NCBI RefSeq assembly: GCF_024166365.1
Contig: NC_064825.1
Span: forward strand, 104,112,480-104,176,479
Length of the DNA stretch: 64,000 nucleotides
Direction of reading: 5' to 3'
DNA from: Elephas maximus indicus
Taxonomy: Eukaryota > Chordata > Mammalia > Proboscidea > Elephantidae
In this document: in pieces, positions 12,301 through 24,320 of the stretch
Position numbering within the stretch: the first letter of the stretch is position 1
Layout of the letters: each line of letters begins with the position of its first letter
Notes under the pieces: model-generated
Seen by the model: only the letters and a program-made list of their open reading frames with translations
Database searches by the model: none
Told to the model about the DNA's origin: nothing
Position numbers and translations under genes: made by a program

Positions 12301-12490
12301 TTTCACTAGCTAATTCTTTTCAGAGGTAGACTGCTGGGTCCTTCTTCCTAGCCTGTCTTAGTCTGGAAGCTCAGCTGAAACCTGTCTGACATGGGTGACC
12401 CTGCTGGTATTGGAATACCGGGGGCATAGCTTCCAGTATCACAGCAACACACAAACCCCCACAGTACAACAAACTGACAGAAGTGTAGGG
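9337..12490 (-). mobile_element. RTE-type LINE, nearly full length, reverse orientation
   Basis: About 3.15 kb runs from the 3' end (GTTGTTAGGTGCTGTCGAGT at 9337) through the C-terminal region, RT, endonuclease and 5' untranslated region. The last ends near 12490 in the same block as the 5' end of the copy at 5939-7077. RT remnants include FQARFRKGCRTTDIIADV and FIDYAKAFDCVDHNKLW (10165-10581). Endonuclease remnants include RIIFIGLRLVNRTIIQIYTP (11717-11971). Frames are broken repeatedly and the copy cannot code for an active protein. It is one of the most complete copies in the window and can serve as a local reference. Confidence 0.9.
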
Positions 12491-12853
12491 GATAACTAAG
12501 CAGGGTTGTTTGCTATTCTAATTTCTTTTACATTTCTATATAACTTTCAGAATAAGCTTGTCAATTTCTCTGTAAATCTTATGAAGATTTTTACTGGAAC
12601 TGAAATGAATCTATAAAAAAGGAGTTTTCTAATCTATATACATGGTATACCTCTGCAATGATTGCTTATTGTGATAAATATGTACATAAAAAGATTTTGC
12701 CATTTAAACATTTTTTAGATGTACGATTCAGTGACATCCATTCTATTTATCATATGCAACCATCACCATCCTTTTCCAATTTTTTTTATCTCCCTTAATA
12801 TAAGCTCAGTGTCCCCTAAACAAGGACTCCTCCTTTACCCCTTTTTCACACCA
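12491..12853. other. Intergenic spacer, nothing recognised
   Basis: AT-rich sequence between two reverse-oriented RTE copies. No gene or clear repeat was identified by eye. Confidence 0.5.
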
Positions 12854-13186
12854 CTGTTGTTGTTTTAGGTGCTGTCAATTCAGTTCAGACTCATAGTGAC
12901 CCTATGTACAACAGAATGAAACACGGCTCAGACATGTCCCATCCTCACTCGCATTGCTATGTTTGATTCCATTGTTGCAACCACTGTATCAATCCATCTT
13001 GTTGAGGTTCTTTCTCCTTTGCTGACCCTCTACTTTACTGAGCATGAAGTCCTCCTCCAGGGATTGGTCCCTCCTCCTGAGAGCATCTCCAAAGTAAGTA
13101 ACAGGAAGTCTCACCATCCTTGCTTCTGAGGGACATTCTGGTTGAACTTCTTCTAAGACAGATTTGTTTCCTGTCATCACTCTTGA
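12854..13186 (-). mobile_element. RTE 3'-end fragment, reverse orientation
   Basis: It begins with the family 3' end (GTTTTAGGTGCTGTCAATTC near 12862) and contains the block CAGGGATTGGTCCCTCCTCC. It covers only the C-terminal tail of the element and abuts a SINE at 13188. Confidence 0.86.
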
Positions 13187-13187
13187 T

Positions 13188-13397
13188 GACACCCTCCTTG
13201 GTGCAAACAGTTAATATGTTCAGCTGCTAACTGAAAGGTTGGAGATTCAAGTTCACCCTGAAGCACCTCATAGGAAAATTCTGGCGGTCTGTGTCTGAAA
13301 AACTAGTCATTGAAAATCCCTTGGAGCATGATTTTACTCACGTAGGGTTGCCAGGAGTTGGTATTGGCTCTACAGCAGCTGTTTTTTTTTTTTTTTC
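13188..13397 (+). mobile_element. AfroSINE-type SINE, long variant
   Basis: TTGGTGCAAACAGTTAA, CAGCTGCTAACTGAAAGGTT and the GGTTGCCAGGAGTTGGTATT tail followed by a T run mark a diverged member of the family. It includes the internal GGCGGTCTGTGTCTGAAAAA segment. Confidence 0.8.
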
Positions 13398-13399
13398 TT

Positions 13400-13575
13400 A
13401 ATAGTTCTCATGCTTACCAGTGACCTTGAGTAAATGACAAAACATTTTTAAACCTCCGATTCCTGTCTTTAAAATAAGAATAATGATAACACACATCTCA
13501 ATGTGATGTTGTGAGAGATAGTCTTTGTAAAGTTCTTAGTCCAGTTTCTGCACATAGTAAACATACAACATGTTT
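13400..13575 (+). repeat. MIR fragment
   Basis: CCAGTGACCTTGAGTAAATG, TAAAATAAGAATAATGATAA and AAGTTCTTAGTCCAGTTTCT follow the order of the ancient MIR SINE core and tail. Confidence 0.6.
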
Positions 13576-14039
13576 TAGATGAAGAATATTATGACGACTT
13601 CAACCCTTTCCTAGTTGTTCATAAAAAGAGCTTTCTGTGATTTCTTTTGATTTTCTATGTCTATTATGTTTGGAATCTATGTTGTCCTTTGAGTTGAATG
13701 GTTTAAATTTTTGGACAGTAATGCAAAACGACATTTCCTTTTTTCCCCCGTAACTGTCCCTGTTTCAAACTTCAAGAGATTCTAGTATTTTGGAATATGA
13801 AGCTTATGTCCATGTTTGTCCTGTCTTTTTCATGATTTTATAAACTCTGACCATATCCATTACCAGCCCTCACCTTTCAAGAGTATACCCCATTGCTATT
13901 GAGTAGATTCAAGAGTGTAAGCTCCCTTAATTTATGGCAAATTTATCCTTTGTTTGCCAAAAAATCTACAATTCATCAAGTTGCAACTTTCCCACTTTTT
14001 ACATAAGGAAAAAACAAACTAGAAATTAATGTGAAAAGG
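13576..14039. other. Intergenic spacer, nothing recognised
   Basis: AT-rich, without a supported gene or clear repeat. Confidence 0.4.
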
Positions 14040-14565
14040 AAATTCTTTTTTCAAAAAACTTTTTATTGTGCTTTAGGTGAAAGTTTACAGAGCAAAATAG
14101 TTTCCCATTTGATAATTTATACATAAAGTATACCATGACATTGGTTTCATTACTCACAATGTGTCAGTCCTCTCCCCATTTCCCACCTAGCTTCCCTGTT
14201 TCCTTTGGTCCTAATTTTCTACCCCTTCTGCCTTCTCATCTTTGCTTTTGGGCAAGTGTTGCCCTTTTGATCTCTTATAATTGAATATTTCAAGGAGCAT
14301 GTTCCTCTCAGGTGTTATTGTTTATCTTATGGGACTGTCTGTGGTTTGGCTGGAAGGTGGTCTCCAGGAATGGCTTCACTTCTAGCTCAGAAGGGTGTAT
14401 TAGGGCCACAGTATTGAGGATTCTTCCAGTTTCTGTCAGACCAGTAAGTCTGGTCTTGTTTGTGAATTTGATTTTTTGTTCTATAATAGAAAAGCCATTT
14501 CTTAACTATATATCAGGATACATATTTAAAATCGGTCTCCAAGAACCAATAAATTTGTGAGATCA
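14040..14565 (-). mobile_element. L1 3'-end fragment, reverse orientation
   Basis: CTTTTTATTGTGCTTTAGGTGAAAG near 14062 matches the 3' end of the long L1 at 21507 (TTTTATTGTGCTTTAGATGAAAG). The AGGAATGGCTTCACTTCTAG block near 14367 matches the L1 region near 21712. It is a 5'-truncated copy of about 0.5 kb. Confidence 0.75.
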
Positions 14566-14804
14566 TCAGGAAATGGTTCTTGTTTTATACCTAAACTTCT
14601 ACATCTAGAAATAACTGGACATTCACAGGGTCCTCAGCCAAAATACATTTTTTCTTCTTTCACTTCACCACATATTGATAGGTTAGTAACAGAGAGATGT
14701 AAGTGATAATCTGGATTCTATACCCATTCATTTCTGCCATTAGGTGATAAAAATATAATTGAGCCAATTTCCTAATCACCTAGGAAATATGAAATCATGG
14801 TGAC

Positions 14805-15322
14805 TGTCTAGTTATCTAGTGCTGCTCTAACAGAAATACTGCAAGTGAAGGGCTTTAACAAAGAGAAATTTATTTTCTCACAGTCTAGGATGCTAGAAGT
14901 CCATACTCAGTGTGCCAGCTTCAGAGGAAGGCTCTTTTCTCTGTAAGCTCTGGAGGAAGGCCCTTGTAATCAATCTTTCCCTGGTCTAGGAGCTTCTCTG
15001 CATAGGGGTCTTGGATCTAAAGGGTGCTCCTTGCTCCTAGTGCTGCTTTCTTTGTGATAAGAAGTACCCCCGAATCTCTGCATGCTTCTCTCTTTTATAT
15101 CTCTAAAGTGATTGGCTTGAGATACAACCTAATCTTGTATTGAGTACTGCCTCATTAATATAACTGCCTCTAATTCTACCACATTAACATCATAGAGGTA
15201 GTATGTACAACACATAGGAAAATCACACGAGATGACAAAATGGTGGACAATCACAAATACTAGGAATTGTGGCCCAGCCACATTAACAGATATTTTTGGG
15301 GGGACACAATTCAATCCATAAG
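14805..15322 (+). mobile_element. Solo LTR-like element, second copy of the family at 5121-5714, ancient
   Basis: It begins TGTCTAGTTATCTAGTGCTG and ends near CACAATTCAATCCATAAG. It contains the same GGCCCAGCCACATTAACAG block, which resembles ERV-L LTR ends. It is nearly the length of the other copy once that copy's nested RTE piece is removed. Non-coding, no internal region. Confidence 0.55.
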
Positions 15323-16117
15323 CTCACTAAAAAATAGCCATCTCCTCGCCAGCTTGCTACAATTTTATGTCAAGTAACTTTCTAGAAAAGCACACTAATC
15401 CATTTGAAAAGCATCTTTATTTTAGTACATTTAAAAACAGCAAGCAGTATAGAGTTATAAATTACCAAGTAGTCACTAGCTGGGTCTTTTAGACTCATGT
15501 GTTTCAATCCTGACCTGTCTGTGAAAGCAAATTCATCTCCAAATTGGCTCAAAAAGGAAGACTAAAGAATTTTGAGAGGAGAATTCCAAAGAAAAGAAAG
15601 AAATGTCAGACACTGAGCTTGTTGTCTCTTTGTATTAAGTAGAAGTAGATGTGACTTCTAAAGTTCAAAGGATTTGGGTCACACAGGCTTGTATTTGTAT
15701 TTGATTTAGCTTTATAATTAACCTCTCCAACCCTCAGTTTCCTAGTTTATAAGTTGGAAATAACAATAGTGTCTAATTTATAAGACTGTTGTGACAATTA
15801 AATGTGAAAAGGAATATAATACGCTATAAAAATAGTAAACAGTCAATAAGTTAAAGAGATGATAATTCTTTATATTACATTGTTTCATTGATGCTCATAC
15901 CTACCTATTGGTAGGGGCACCATTATCTTCAAAAAATGAAATATTCTAGACAGAAAAATTCCACTGTTTGAAGCTCTAGGCACTGTGTCTACTATGAAAA
16001 AGTCAACCCTGCCCACAACATGTGGGCTCCTGAAGCAAATTGATCCAGATAGGAGAAATAACTGTCCTAAGTTTAATCAGGAATTTTTTTTTTAATTATT
16101 TCAATCGCAAGATTTAT
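15323..16117. other. 3' flank of the first minus-strand OR, with a MIR-like fragment
   Basis: Non-coding by inspection. A segment at about 15700-15860 (CCTCTCCAACCCTCAGTTTCC, ATAATACGCTATAAAAATAG) looks like a plus-oriented MIR. The rest holds nothing recognised. Confidence 0.5.
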
Positions 16118-17035
16118 TTAATTATTGGTTTTCATTATTTGACCCCAGAGCTTTTTCATGACATTTTTCACTTCTGCATTTCTCAGGGTGTAGATTAAAA
16201 GGTTCAACATAGGAGTTACTAGGGTGAAAAGTACAGTCACAGCTTTGTCAGCAGGGAAGGAAGTCATGGGTCTTAAGTACAGGAATGAACAAGGTACAAA
16301 AAATAAGACGACAACAGTAACATGGGAAGCACATGTAGAGAGGGCTTTGTGGCGCCCTTCAGAGCTGTAAGACCTCACTGAGCGGAGGATGACGACATAG
16401 GAAGCCACCAGCATAGAAAAGGTGAACAAACATACTGAGCCACTATTGGCAGCAATCAGGGGCCCCAAAGTGTGAGTGTCTGTGCAGGCCAGCTCCAGGA
16501 GAGGTATTAAATCACATATAAAATGGTCAATGATATTGGGGCCACAAAATGGTAAGTGGACCATGAACAAAAGCTGGATCCCTCCATGAATAAGACCCAG
16601 AATCCCAGCCATCCCAACCAGGAAACTACACAGAGGCCTGCTCATGATGGTTGTGTAGTGTAAGGGCTTGCAGATGGCCACATAGCGGTCATAGGCCATT
16701 GCCATTAACAAAATGATCTCAGTTCCAGCAAAAAAATGTTCAGTAAAGAGCTGAGTCATGCAGCCATTGAAGGATATGGTGTTTTTCTCAGAGATCAAGT
16801 CAAAGATCATTTTGGGAGTTATGGAGGAAGAGTAGAAAGCATCTATAATGGACAAACAGGACAGAAAAAAGTACATGGGAGATCCCAGGGCTGGGCTGAT
16901 GAAGATAGTGACTGAGATGAGCAGATTACCTGCCAATGTCATCAAGTAGGTGATTAAAAACACAGGAAATAAGAGTTTCTGCAGTTCTGGATTCTGAGTG
17001 AGGCCAAGCAAGATGAATTCAGTTACATTGTTCAT
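16118..17035 (-). CDS. Olfactory receptor, OR4C-like, with NPxxY altered to NLxxY
   Basis: A 305-residue class II odorant receptor, slightly shorter than the usual 308-315. It would couple odorant binding to Golf and adenylyl cyclase III in olfactory cilia. Visible motifs are an N-terminal glycosylation site NVT (residue 3), GN in TM1, SPMYFFLS in TM2, the TM3 cysteine C92, [15 protein letters not shown] (113-127), ECL2 cysteines C164/C174/C184, [13 protein letters not shown] in TM6 and a C-terminal [15 protein letters not shown]. The TM7 motif reads PMLNLLIY: the proline of NPxxY is leucine (L279, codon 16199-16201 on the minus strand). The start MNNVTEF was chosen because it matches OR N-termini. 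An upstream in-frame ATG at 17077 would add 14 residues. A CTTTTCAG acceptor directly precedes that ATG. The gene may be transcribed but impaired. Confidence 0.9.
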   Translation of the reverse strand: MNNVTEFILLGLTQNPELQKLLFPVFLITYLMTLAGNLLISVTIFISPALGSPMYFFLSCLSIIDAFYSSSITPKMIFDLISEKNTISFNGCMTQLFTEHFFAGTEIILLMAMAYDRYVAICKPLHYTTIMSRPLCSFLVGMAGILGLIHGGIQLLFMVHLPFCGPNIIDHFICDLIPLLELACTDTHTLGPLIAANSGSVCLFTFSMLVASYVVILRSVRSYSSEGRHKALSTCASHVTVVVLFFVPCSFLYLRPMTSFPADKAVTVLFTLVTPMLNLLIYTLRNAEVKNVMKKLWGQIMKTNN

Positions 17036-17077
17036 CCTTTTCACTACTGCAGCCTGGGTTGAGGACATGTGCCCCAT

Positions 17078-17085
17078 CTGAAAAG
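17078..17085 (-). promoter_or_regulatory. Putative splice acceptor upstream of the OR coding exon
   Basis: On the minus strand GTGATCTTTTCAG ends exactly before ATGGGGCAC. OR genes usually have their uninterrupted coding region in the last exon, preceded by an acceptor of this kind. No donor or upstream exon could be assigned. Confidence 0.45.
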
Positions 17086-18639
17086 ATCACAACGTTTCTG
17101 ACTGATGGTATTTTTAATTGAATTGAAAAATATTCCATCACCTCTTTAGTCCTGAAATCTGGGATTGATGGAGCTACAATCCCCTCATCTCTGCCATTTG
17201 GCAGATAATCATAAAGAAGAAAAAAGGAGATTAAATTTCTCCTAATTTATATTGATCAAATAGTATCAACACTGTACAAACATCTCAATAAAAGCAATGT
17301 GTTATTATGAATGATGATTTATGGCTGACTTCCAAGCTTCCTCTCTGTCTCTACAATTCTCCAAGACTTTGGGTGAAAAATTTCACCAATAAGAATTATT
17401 TTGAATGCTATACTTGTCTATTGGCATGGATATTTATAAGCATATGAACACAACATTCTTCGAAAAGTCAACTATGTATCACATACAGACTTGCCAAAAA
17501 ATGCTATGTCTCTGTCAGCCGTGTCCCCTAATCTCTTATTCCTTTCTGTCAAGTGAACGCACATGCACATACAGATATGGACAGAGCTGCAGATGGAGAT
17601 TTTTTTTCTTTTAATATGCCCAGGAACGATTTTTATAACAGCCTATCAAGCAGCATGCATTCAATAGCCCTGCATATTTTATCTGACTCAACACGACTGT
17701 TTATCTCACTCTTAATCTTTCCAGCAATTCACCTTTGATATGGATATATAAGTGTTGTGAAATCCTCTAAAAATTTCATAATATCTCTTAAATGAATTTT
17801 GCATGCAATGCATGTTTCATCACATATAGAGTAATGCTCTGGATTAGGTATATTTCCCCACTTGCAATTTATAAAAAAAAAAAAAAAAAAAAATAGAGGG
17901 AATTAAATGAGTCATGAAGTTTCCCTGAATTTCCTAGCGACAAGACTGAAATATTAGGTCCATTTAAGATAATACCATTTTTCCCTTAGGCACAAATTTG
18001 ATCAGCTAAGATGAACTTGACTTTTTGTTGCTAACTGGTGGAAACGGCGAACATATACAAGAATATTCTTTTTTGGGAATGATCTGTACATGATTTACAA
18101 GAGTGAGTACATGTTATTGTTATTGTTATGAAAGGGTTATATTTCATTCTTTTTTCCTTCCTCCCCAACCTCTGCAAAAACAAAAGTATGTATTTTTCCT
18201 TAAAAATTTATGCACACAAAATTTGGTATTACAGACTTCTTGACTTCAATAAAGTTGAGGAAAAAATCTTCAATTTTCAGGAGAGCTCAGACCCTCAGTT
18301 ATTTAACTCTATCCATGGCTTTTGAGACTATGTGGTTAATCAGTCTACTTGCTGAGACATAAATGTCAACCACAATGTTGTAAAAGTCATTGCAATCATT
18401 CTTAACAGCGTCTGGACTGGCAACATAACAGATAAGATTTCTATTGATATTTGGGGCCAGGTTTTCTATGGGGACCAATCATTTGTTCATTTGTTGAATA
18501 AATCTCTTTTTAGAGGTTAGTGTGGACTAGACATCTTCTAGAGGCAGTGTATAGGGTGGTGTCTATCAATGCTGTCATTATTCCTGTAAATCTCTAATCA
18601 GATGCATAGATGTTAACAGAAAATAATATCACGTTATTG
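17086..18639. other. Upstream flank of the first minus-strand OR
   Basis: AT-rich and non-coding by inspection. It has a run of about 20 A near 17873-17892. No clear transposable element was recognised and no TATA-type promoter could be assigned. Confidence 0.45.
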
Positions 18640-20107
18640 TGTTCAAATTCGTTTTTGCAGAAAAATACCAACCTACGAGTTACAGAATCTACCTACAAAA
18701 ACAATTTCAGTGGAAATAACTTGTGGGTTAAATTAAGCGAGTGTACTTGGAATTTTGGGAAACAAATTTAATTATCACTGATCTGGGGCTAGTTGATTGT
18801 GAATTCCTCAGTTTTTAGCAATTGTATCTTCCCCTCTGGGCATTTGCAACACAGTGGCAAGTAGACTCTATGAGCTTGAAATGTACGCATTTCTAAGAAG
18901 AAATTCCAAATCAAAATCTAACAAGTGAGACATTGACATTCTTATCTCTTTAGATAACTCCCCAAATCTTAGGCATTGTAATTTATTTTTGGTTCCCACT
19001 TACCAGTCTGGATTTACTGAGAAAATTAGCTATTTTAGTTACCTTCTGTTGCTCCAGTATTTAATTTCTTCTCACTTTCTTGGCTTCCCATTGAAGTATA
19101 AGTGAATCTTCAAAATATGTATATATATATATATGTTTTCATATCTCAGTATTATATTCAAAACAAATTGAAAACCTTGAGAATAATGCAACCATTTTCA
19201 AATCAGGGAGAGCTAGTATACAGATTTATAAAATGTATTGGTGAGTCAAGACCACTTGACTGGGCATTGTTTTCTCAAATCAACTCTGCCAAGTTTTTGG
19301 TCCCCAAAATGTCCATTAGCAGTGTGGAGAGAATTCCTTTTATTCCTGATTCTAACTCTCTTTCTGATTCCGTTTCCCTAGAAACCCACTAAGCTTGGGA
19401 GCCATGTTTCCCAAACAAATATTGGGCTTGTTCATATGTGGCTTTTTTTTGCCGTCATTTGCTCACAGTCCTGTCTTCATAATTCTTTCGTTGTTGACTC
19501 TAGAGAGATGTTTAAATAGACTGTCACACAGTGTAGGATGTGGTAATGCACTGACTTCTCAGTCATCAGAGGATTAGTAATTGGCCCTGGAGGAACCTTT
19601 GCCAAAGCATCAGCCAAAGTCTTTCACTTACTCCCACTTGACACCTACAAACATTAGCAGAGGCCAGTTTTTGAAAATGAGTTGAGCTTGGCTTAAAGAT
19701 AGGCCTCTGGCTATAGTTTGGGATGAGACTTGGTAGAGGAAGATGGAAGCATTCTGAATAAGGCTGTGCTGGTCATTGTGGCATTGGTAAACCTGGAGTA
19801 GGATGTGTGGTTGATTTTATGCACAGGCCAGAGTTCAGAGAATGGATTTCTCTCTGAAAACATGACTGATCTAAATGAGATGGTTGTTCCCAGAATGGAA
19901 ATACCAGTCTTCAAGGTTATGTGCCTTACTACCCTGAGATATTGTGACATTTTTATTAATGATGGACTGAGGGGACTTTGATTGCAGGATTCCCAGATAC
20001 CAAAGATTGAGTCATTTAAAAGTCATAAATATATTAATTTCCTTCCAGTTAGTACCTTGATGGTTGACTCTTCTGATGTATTTGGCAGAATGTTGCCTTT
20101 CCTTTGA

Positions 20108-20310
20108 GGTCGCTCGGTGGCACAATCAGTTTGAGCTCGACTGCTAACCTAAAAGTTGGCCGTTCAGTTCCACCCAGCGGTACCACAGAAGCTAGGCCTG
20201 GTGATCTGCTTCTGTAAAGATTACAGCCAAGAAAACCCTATGAAGCAGGTCTTCTCATGGAGTTGACATGAGTCAGAATTAGCTCTATGAAAACTAAAGG
20301 GAACAACAGC
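20108..20310 (+). mobile_element. AfroSINE-type SINE, long variant
   Basis: GGTCGCTCGGTGGCACAATC, CGACTGCTAACCTAAAAG, CTTCTGTAAAGATTACAGCC and the ACATGAGTCAGAATTAGCTC tail follow the family order. Confidence 0.82.
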
Positions 20311-20353
20311 CTATCCTTCTACTCTACAGAGAACTACAGGGATGTAGAGTTAG

Positions 20354-20516
20354 GTAGGAGCCATGGCCATGCAGTGGTTAAGAGCTTGACTGCTAAACTA
20401 AAGCTTGGCAGGTCCAACTCACCAGCCATTCCTGGGAAACCCTATGGGGCAGTTCTATTCTCTCCTATAGGGTTGCTATGAGTAAGAATCAACTTGATGG
20501 CAATGGTTTTTTTTGG
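20354..20516 (+). mobile_element. AfroSINE-type SINE, short variant
   Basis: AGGAGCCATGGCCATGCAGT, GACTGCTAAACTAAAGCTTG, GAAACCCTATGGGGCAG and a GGCAATGGTTTTTTTT end identify it. It sits about 40 bases after another AfroSINE in the same orientation. Confidence 0.87.
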
Positions 20517-20941
20517 TTTGTTTGTTTTAGAATTAAGTACCATGCTTTCACAGAGTAGCCATTGAGAAAGTCACACTCCAACAATTGCCCACATATAAAG
20601 ACATCAGAGATGGAAAAACAGAAACACTGTGGAAAGGAGGCTCCATGATTATGTTCTCTCCTTCAGCTTCTGAGATAGTTAAGAGCTGGCTACAGCCACT
20701 TAGGGAATCATGATCTTCATTATCAAACTTTACCTTTAAGCCAGACTGACACAATTCCTGAAGTCTAGTCCAGAAACAGGAAGTGACACCTTCATTTCTA
20801 TAATTAGTAGTCAAGAATTTTGTTTCTCTTTTTGCTGCCAACCTCATTCACAATGTCTTCCTCTCCCTTAGGATTGTGAATTCAGCCTGCTCTTTGGTCT
20901 AAGTAGATGATGAGTAATGGGGATGGGCACTGACTTTTTGT

Positions 20942-21300
20942 TTTAGTTCTATGCTGTCTTAACAAAAATACCAGAAGTGGATGGCTTTAAGGAACAGAAA
21001 TTTATGTTTTAACAGTTTAAACCAAAAACCTACCAGTTTAAAAAAAAAAATTTTTTTTTTTTTTTTTTTTTTTTAAGAGGCTATAAATCTGAATTCACGA
21101 CACTGTGTCCCAGAGAAGGCTCTCTCTTATATTAGCTCCTCTAGTCTGACCTTCCTCGGTTCCTGCTACCCACTTCCAGCACAAAATACATAATATTTTT
21201 TCTTGGAAATCTGTGGACATGTCATCACAGGCCTCACAGTATCAACATGTCAAAGATGAGAGAAAAAAACATAAACCTTTAGTTCTCAGGACTGCCCAGT
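20942..21300 (+). mobile_element. Diverged LTR-like fragment related to 5121-5714 and 14805-15322
   Basis: TTAGTTCTATGCTGTCTTAAC and the GGCTTTAAGGAACAGAAATT block match the start of the other two copies. The rest is too diverged to align by eye. It contains a run of 11 A followed by 24 T at 21040-21074. Ancient fossil, non-coding. Confidence 0.4.
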
Positions 21301-21354
21301 CTCAGAGTTGTCTCTCTACTGGCAACAGTTCAAAAAGGTTACTTCAGTTTGCCA

Positions 21355-21440
21355 ACGTGATAGACGGGGTTCTACTATGAAACACATGTAGTTGCCATGA
21401 GTCTAAATTGACTCAATGGCAACTTTTTTTTTTTTTTTTT
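21355..21440 (+). mobile_element. AfroSINE 3'-end fragment
   Basis: GGGGTTCTACTATGAAACAC, GAGTCTAAATTGACTCAATG and GGCAAC followed by a long T run match the SINE tail only. Confidence 0.7.
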
Positions 21441-22900
21441 AACAATACTCAGTTACATGTACTGTTATAAAAAAACATTTTTGTTGTATTGTCTCCAAAT
21501 TTATTTATCTTTTATTGTGCTTTAGATGAAAGTTGACAGCTCAAGTTAGTTTCTCATGCAAAAATTTCTATACATGTTGTTATGTGACCCTACTTGCTAT
21601 CCTTATAATGTGACTGTCCATTCCTCCTTTCCACTCCGAATTCCCCTGTCTTTTCAACCAGCTCCTATCCCTTTCTGCCTTCTCTTCATTCTTTGTCTGA
21701 AGAATTGGCTTCAGGAATGGTTTTAGTTCTGGCGTCATGGCTTCTGGGATTCCTTCACTTTCAATCAGACCATTAATTCTTGTCTTTTTACTAGAATTTG
21801 AGTTCTGCACCCCACTTTTCTCCTGCACCATCAGGGACTCTGTTATGTTCTCTGTCAGGGAAGTCATTGGTGGTAGCGGAGCACCATCTAGTTCTGGTCT
21901 CAGGCTGGTGAAGTCTCTGGTGTATGCAGCCCCTTCTGTCTATTGGGCTAGTATTTTCCTTGTGCCTTTGGTGTTCTTCATTCTTCTTTGCTCAAGGTTG
22001 GTTGGGACCAATTGATGCATCTTAGATGGCTGTTTGCTAGTTTTTAAGACCTCGGATGCCACTGACCAAAGTGGGGTGCAGAACATTTTCTTAATAAATT
22101 TATTAGACCAAATGCTCTAGATGTTCCCTGAAACCATGGTCCCCAAACCCCTACCCCTGCTACACTGTCCCTCGAAGTTTTTGGTTGTGTTCAGGAAATT
22201 TCCTAGCTTTTGGTTTAGTCCAGTTGTGCTAACTTCCCCTGTATTGTGTGTTGTTCTTCCCCTCACATAAGTTAATTCTTGTCTACTGTCTAGTTGGTGA
22301 TTTCCCTTTCCCTCCCTCTACACTCTCGTAACCATCAAAGAATATTTTCTTCTGTGTTTAAACTTTTTCTTGAGTTCTTATAACAGTTGTTTCATACAAT
22401 ATTTGTCCTTTTGTGATTGACTAATTTCACTCAGCATAATGCCTTCCAGATTCATACATGTTCTGAGATATTTCGTGGATTCACTGTTGTTCTTTATCGT
22501 TACATGGTATTCCATTGGGTCAATACACCACAATTTGTTTATCCATTCATCTGCTAACGGGCACGTAGGCTGTTTACATCTTTTTGCTATTGTGAATAGT
22601 ACTACAATGAACATGGGTGTGCAAGTATATATAGTCATGTGACAGCTCTTATTTCTCTGGGATTTATTCCAAGGAGTGGGATTTCTGGATTGTATAGTTC
22701 TTGTATTTCTAGGTTTTTAAGGAAGTGCCAAATCGATTTCCAAAGTGGTTTTACATTCCCACCAGCAGTGTATAAGCGTTTCAGCCTCTCCACAACCTCT
22801 CCAACTTGTTTATTTTTTTGTGTTTTTTGGATTAATGCTAGTCTTGTTGGGGTGAGATGGTATTTCATTGTAGTTTTGATTTGCATTTCTCTAATGGCTA

Positions 22901-24089
22901 TTTGAGGAACATCATTCAAAAGTGGCTGCAGCAGTATTTCAACAGGGAACTGCTAGAAATTCAGGCCGGATTCAGAAGAGGACATGGAAACAGGGATATC
23001 ATTGCTGATGTCAAATGGATCTTGGCTGAAAGCAGAGAATACCAGAAAGATATTTACATGTGTTTTATTGACTATGCAAAGTCATTCAACTCTGTGGATC
23101 ATAACAAATTATTGATAACATTGCAAAGAATGGGAATTCCAGAACACTTAATTGTGTTCATGAGAAACCTGTACATAGATCAAGAGGCAGCTGTTTGGAC
23201 AGAACAAGGGGATACTGAGTGTTTAAAGTCAGTAAAAGTGTTCCTGAGGGTTGTATCCTTTCACTATACCTATTCAATCTGCATGCTAGGCAAATAATCC
23301 AAGAAACTGGATTATACGAAGAAGAATGTGGCGTTAGGATTGGAGGAAGACTTATTAACAGCACGCGTTATGCAGATGACATAAACTTGCTTGCTTAAAG
23401 TGAAGAGGACTTGAAGCACTTACTAATGAAGATCAAAGGCCAGTGCCTTCAGTATGGATTACACCACAACATAAAGAAAACCAAAATCCTCACAACTGGA
23501 CCAATAAGCAACATCATAATAAATGGAGAAAAGATTGAATTTGTCAAGGATTTCATTTTATTTAGATCCATAATCAATAGCCATGGAAACAACAGTCAAA
23601 AAATCAAAAGATACATTGCATTGGGCAAATCTGCTGCAAAAGACCTCTTTAAAGTATTGAAAAGCAAAGATGTCACCTTGAAGGCTAAAGTGCGACTGAC
23701 CCAAGCCATGGTATTTTCAATCACAGCATATCTAAGAAAGACCAAAGAAGAACTGATGCCTTTGAATTGCAGTGTTGGTGAAGAGTATTGAATATGTCTT
23801 TGACTGCCAAAAGAATGAACAAATCTGTCTTGGAAGAAGTACAACAAGAATGCTCCTGAGACTGTGGACATGTTGTCAGGAGAGATCAGTCCCTGGAGAA
23901 GGACACCGTGCTTGGTAAAGTACAGGGTCAACGAAAAAGAGGAAGACCCTCAACAAGATGGACTGACACAGTGGCTGCAATAACGGGCTCAAGCATAACA
24001 ACGATTGTGGGCATGGCGCAGTGTTTCATTCTGTTGTACATAGGGCTGCTATGAGTTGAAATGACTCAACGGCACCTAACAACAACAAG
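22901..24089 (+). mobile_element. RTE-type LINE, 5'-truncated, inserted into the L1
   Basis: It is flanked by ATGGCTA at 22894-22900 and 24090-24096. It covers RT to the 3' end (GGCACCTAACAACAACAAG). RT remnants include FNRELLEIQAGFRRGHGNRDIIADVKW-type sequence and FIDYAKSFNSVDHNKL (22857-23297). A second long remnant frame lies at 23411-23791. It opposes the L1 strand and is younger than it. Confidence 0.92.
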
Positions 24090-24320
24090 ATGGCTAATGA
24101 TTGTGTGCATTTCCTCATGGATCTGTTAACCACCTGAATGCCTTCTTTGGTGAAGTGCCTGTTCATATCCTTTGTCCATTTTTCAATTGGGTTATTTTTC
24201 TTTTTGTGGTGAAGTTTTGCAGTATCTTGTAGATTTTAGAGATTAGACCCTAAAAAATTTTTTTTTTTTTAGATATGTTGTAGTAAAAAAGTTTTTTCCC
24301 TATCTGTAGATTATCTTTTT

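Larger units (their letters stand above)
18640..20940. repeat. Diverged OR-spacer duplication, copy A
   Basis: This stretch aligns in order with 21440-21506 plus 29673-34750. Matching landmarks include TTCCTCAGTTTTTAGCAATT (18806) with TTCCTCAATTTTTAATTTGA (29812), CCAGTCTGGATTTACTGAG (19003) with TCAGTCTGGTTTTACTCAAG (30017), GGAAATACCAGTCTTCAAGG (19897) with GGAAATGCTAGTCTTCAAGT (34237) and GAGTCATTTAAAAGTCATAA (20009) with GAGTGATTTAAAAGTCAAGG (34354). It lacks the L1 and RTE insertions of copy B but holds two SINEs of its own. No gene was found inside. Confidence 0.75.
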
